This document shows, piece after piece, positions 63,640-64,000 of a stretch of 64,000 bases of DNA (its first letter is position 1; every line of letters begins with the position of its first letter). Origin of the DNA: Protula sp. h YS-2021 (lineage: Eukaryota > Annelida > Polychaeta > Sabellida > Serpulidae). The DNA lies in the NCBI GenBank assembly GCA_949752745.1, contig OX457031.1:44952269-45016268 (forward strand). The letters are read 5' to 3'. A program made the position numbers and the translations under genes. The notes under the pieces are model-generated. The model saw nothing but the letters and a program-made list of their open reading frames with translations. It had not been told where the DNA came from and ran no database searches.

Positions 63640-64000
63640 CTACGGTGCATTTTTTTCGAGGGTTGGGGGTAGGGCTCTTCAAGCAGTTGGTTCGAATGAA
63701 AAAAAAAACACTACACTCAATGGTTTTATTCGAATTTTTCTGTCATATTTATGTCCGAGAACTGTCTCGATCGACCTTCAATTCGAATTTTCATTATTTT
63801 ATTTCCGTAATTGAGAGAACATCCATACATATTTATGAGCAACTCGTGCACTTGTGTGTTGGTATTAAGCAAATCCACATTTCTGTGTATAGTTTATTGA
63901 GTGACACTTATCACAGCGTGTAGTTGTATCATAATCGTTTACCGCATTCTTGTAGCACCATTTCAACATAGACACAGTTAAATATTTGTAGTAAGTGGTT
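63640..64000. other. Window end, nothing recognised
   Basis: Overlapping plus-strand frames of 60 and 92 codons have no recognisable family. Confidence 0.35.

Overview
The window looks like a piece of nuclear genome from an intron-rich animal. I think a marine invertebrate is most likely, but I cannot name the clade. The evidence is GT-AG introns, two recognisable animal genes, a CR1/L2-type LINE, a Mutator-like DNA transposon, a tRNA-derived SINE head, and very many tandem arrays. No bacterial-style operons, rRNA or credible intact tRNA genes were seen.

Two genes are supported, arranged head to head about 7.3 kb apart. On the minus strand, 38478 down to 23928, lies the first part of MLH1 (DNA mismatch repair, MutL homologue). 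I found seven exons, equivalent to vertebrate exons 1, 2, 3+4 fused, 5, 6, 7 and 8, with lengths 110, 91, 173, 73, 92, 43 and 89 nt. They join in phase to encode the N-terminal GHKL ATPase domain. Later exons were not found and probably lie beyond the low-coordinate edge. Most of these exons are too short for an ORF scan. On the plus strand, from 45759, lies a ceramide-kinase-like gene (CERKL family). Nine phased exons up to 57565 encode a very long charged, disordered N-terminus, then a PH-like domain and the start of a diacylglycerol-kinase-type catalytic domain. Its 3' exons lie beyond 58 kb, with one weak candidate at 62020-62070.

Layout. 1-23.9 kb: presumably the large MLH1 intron 8 or beyond, holding minisatellites, a repeat family with G/C-rich inverted ends, a degenerate 5'-truncated LINE (4640-7830, minus), a 38-bp C-rich minisatellite (9.3-10.9 kb), a degenerate MULE (12.8-15.1 kb) and a SINE head (15.45 kb). 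23.9-38.5 kb: MLH1, whose intron 7 carries a 6.6-kb, 114-bp satellite with higher-order structure, and whose introns 4 and 5 are largely tandem arrays. 38.5-45.7 kb: intergenic, with a GC-terminated repeat, an array containing nuclear-receptor-like DR1 sequences, a diverged duplication and a 312-bp foldback. 45.8-64 kb: CERKL-like gene, with two neighbouring terminal-inverted-repeat elements in intron 7 and several arrays downstream.

The most unusual observation is that in both genes a minisatellite starts inside an exon end and repeats the exon tail together with its 5' splice site: 13 copies of 58 bp at CERKL exon 9, and about 3.7 copies of 42 bp at MLH1 exon 2. Other points are a probable GC-AG intron in the CERKL gene, the roughly 730-residue extension on CERKL, and the higher-order satellite inside MLH1. 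All identities come from reading translated sequence against remembered family features; no database search was run.
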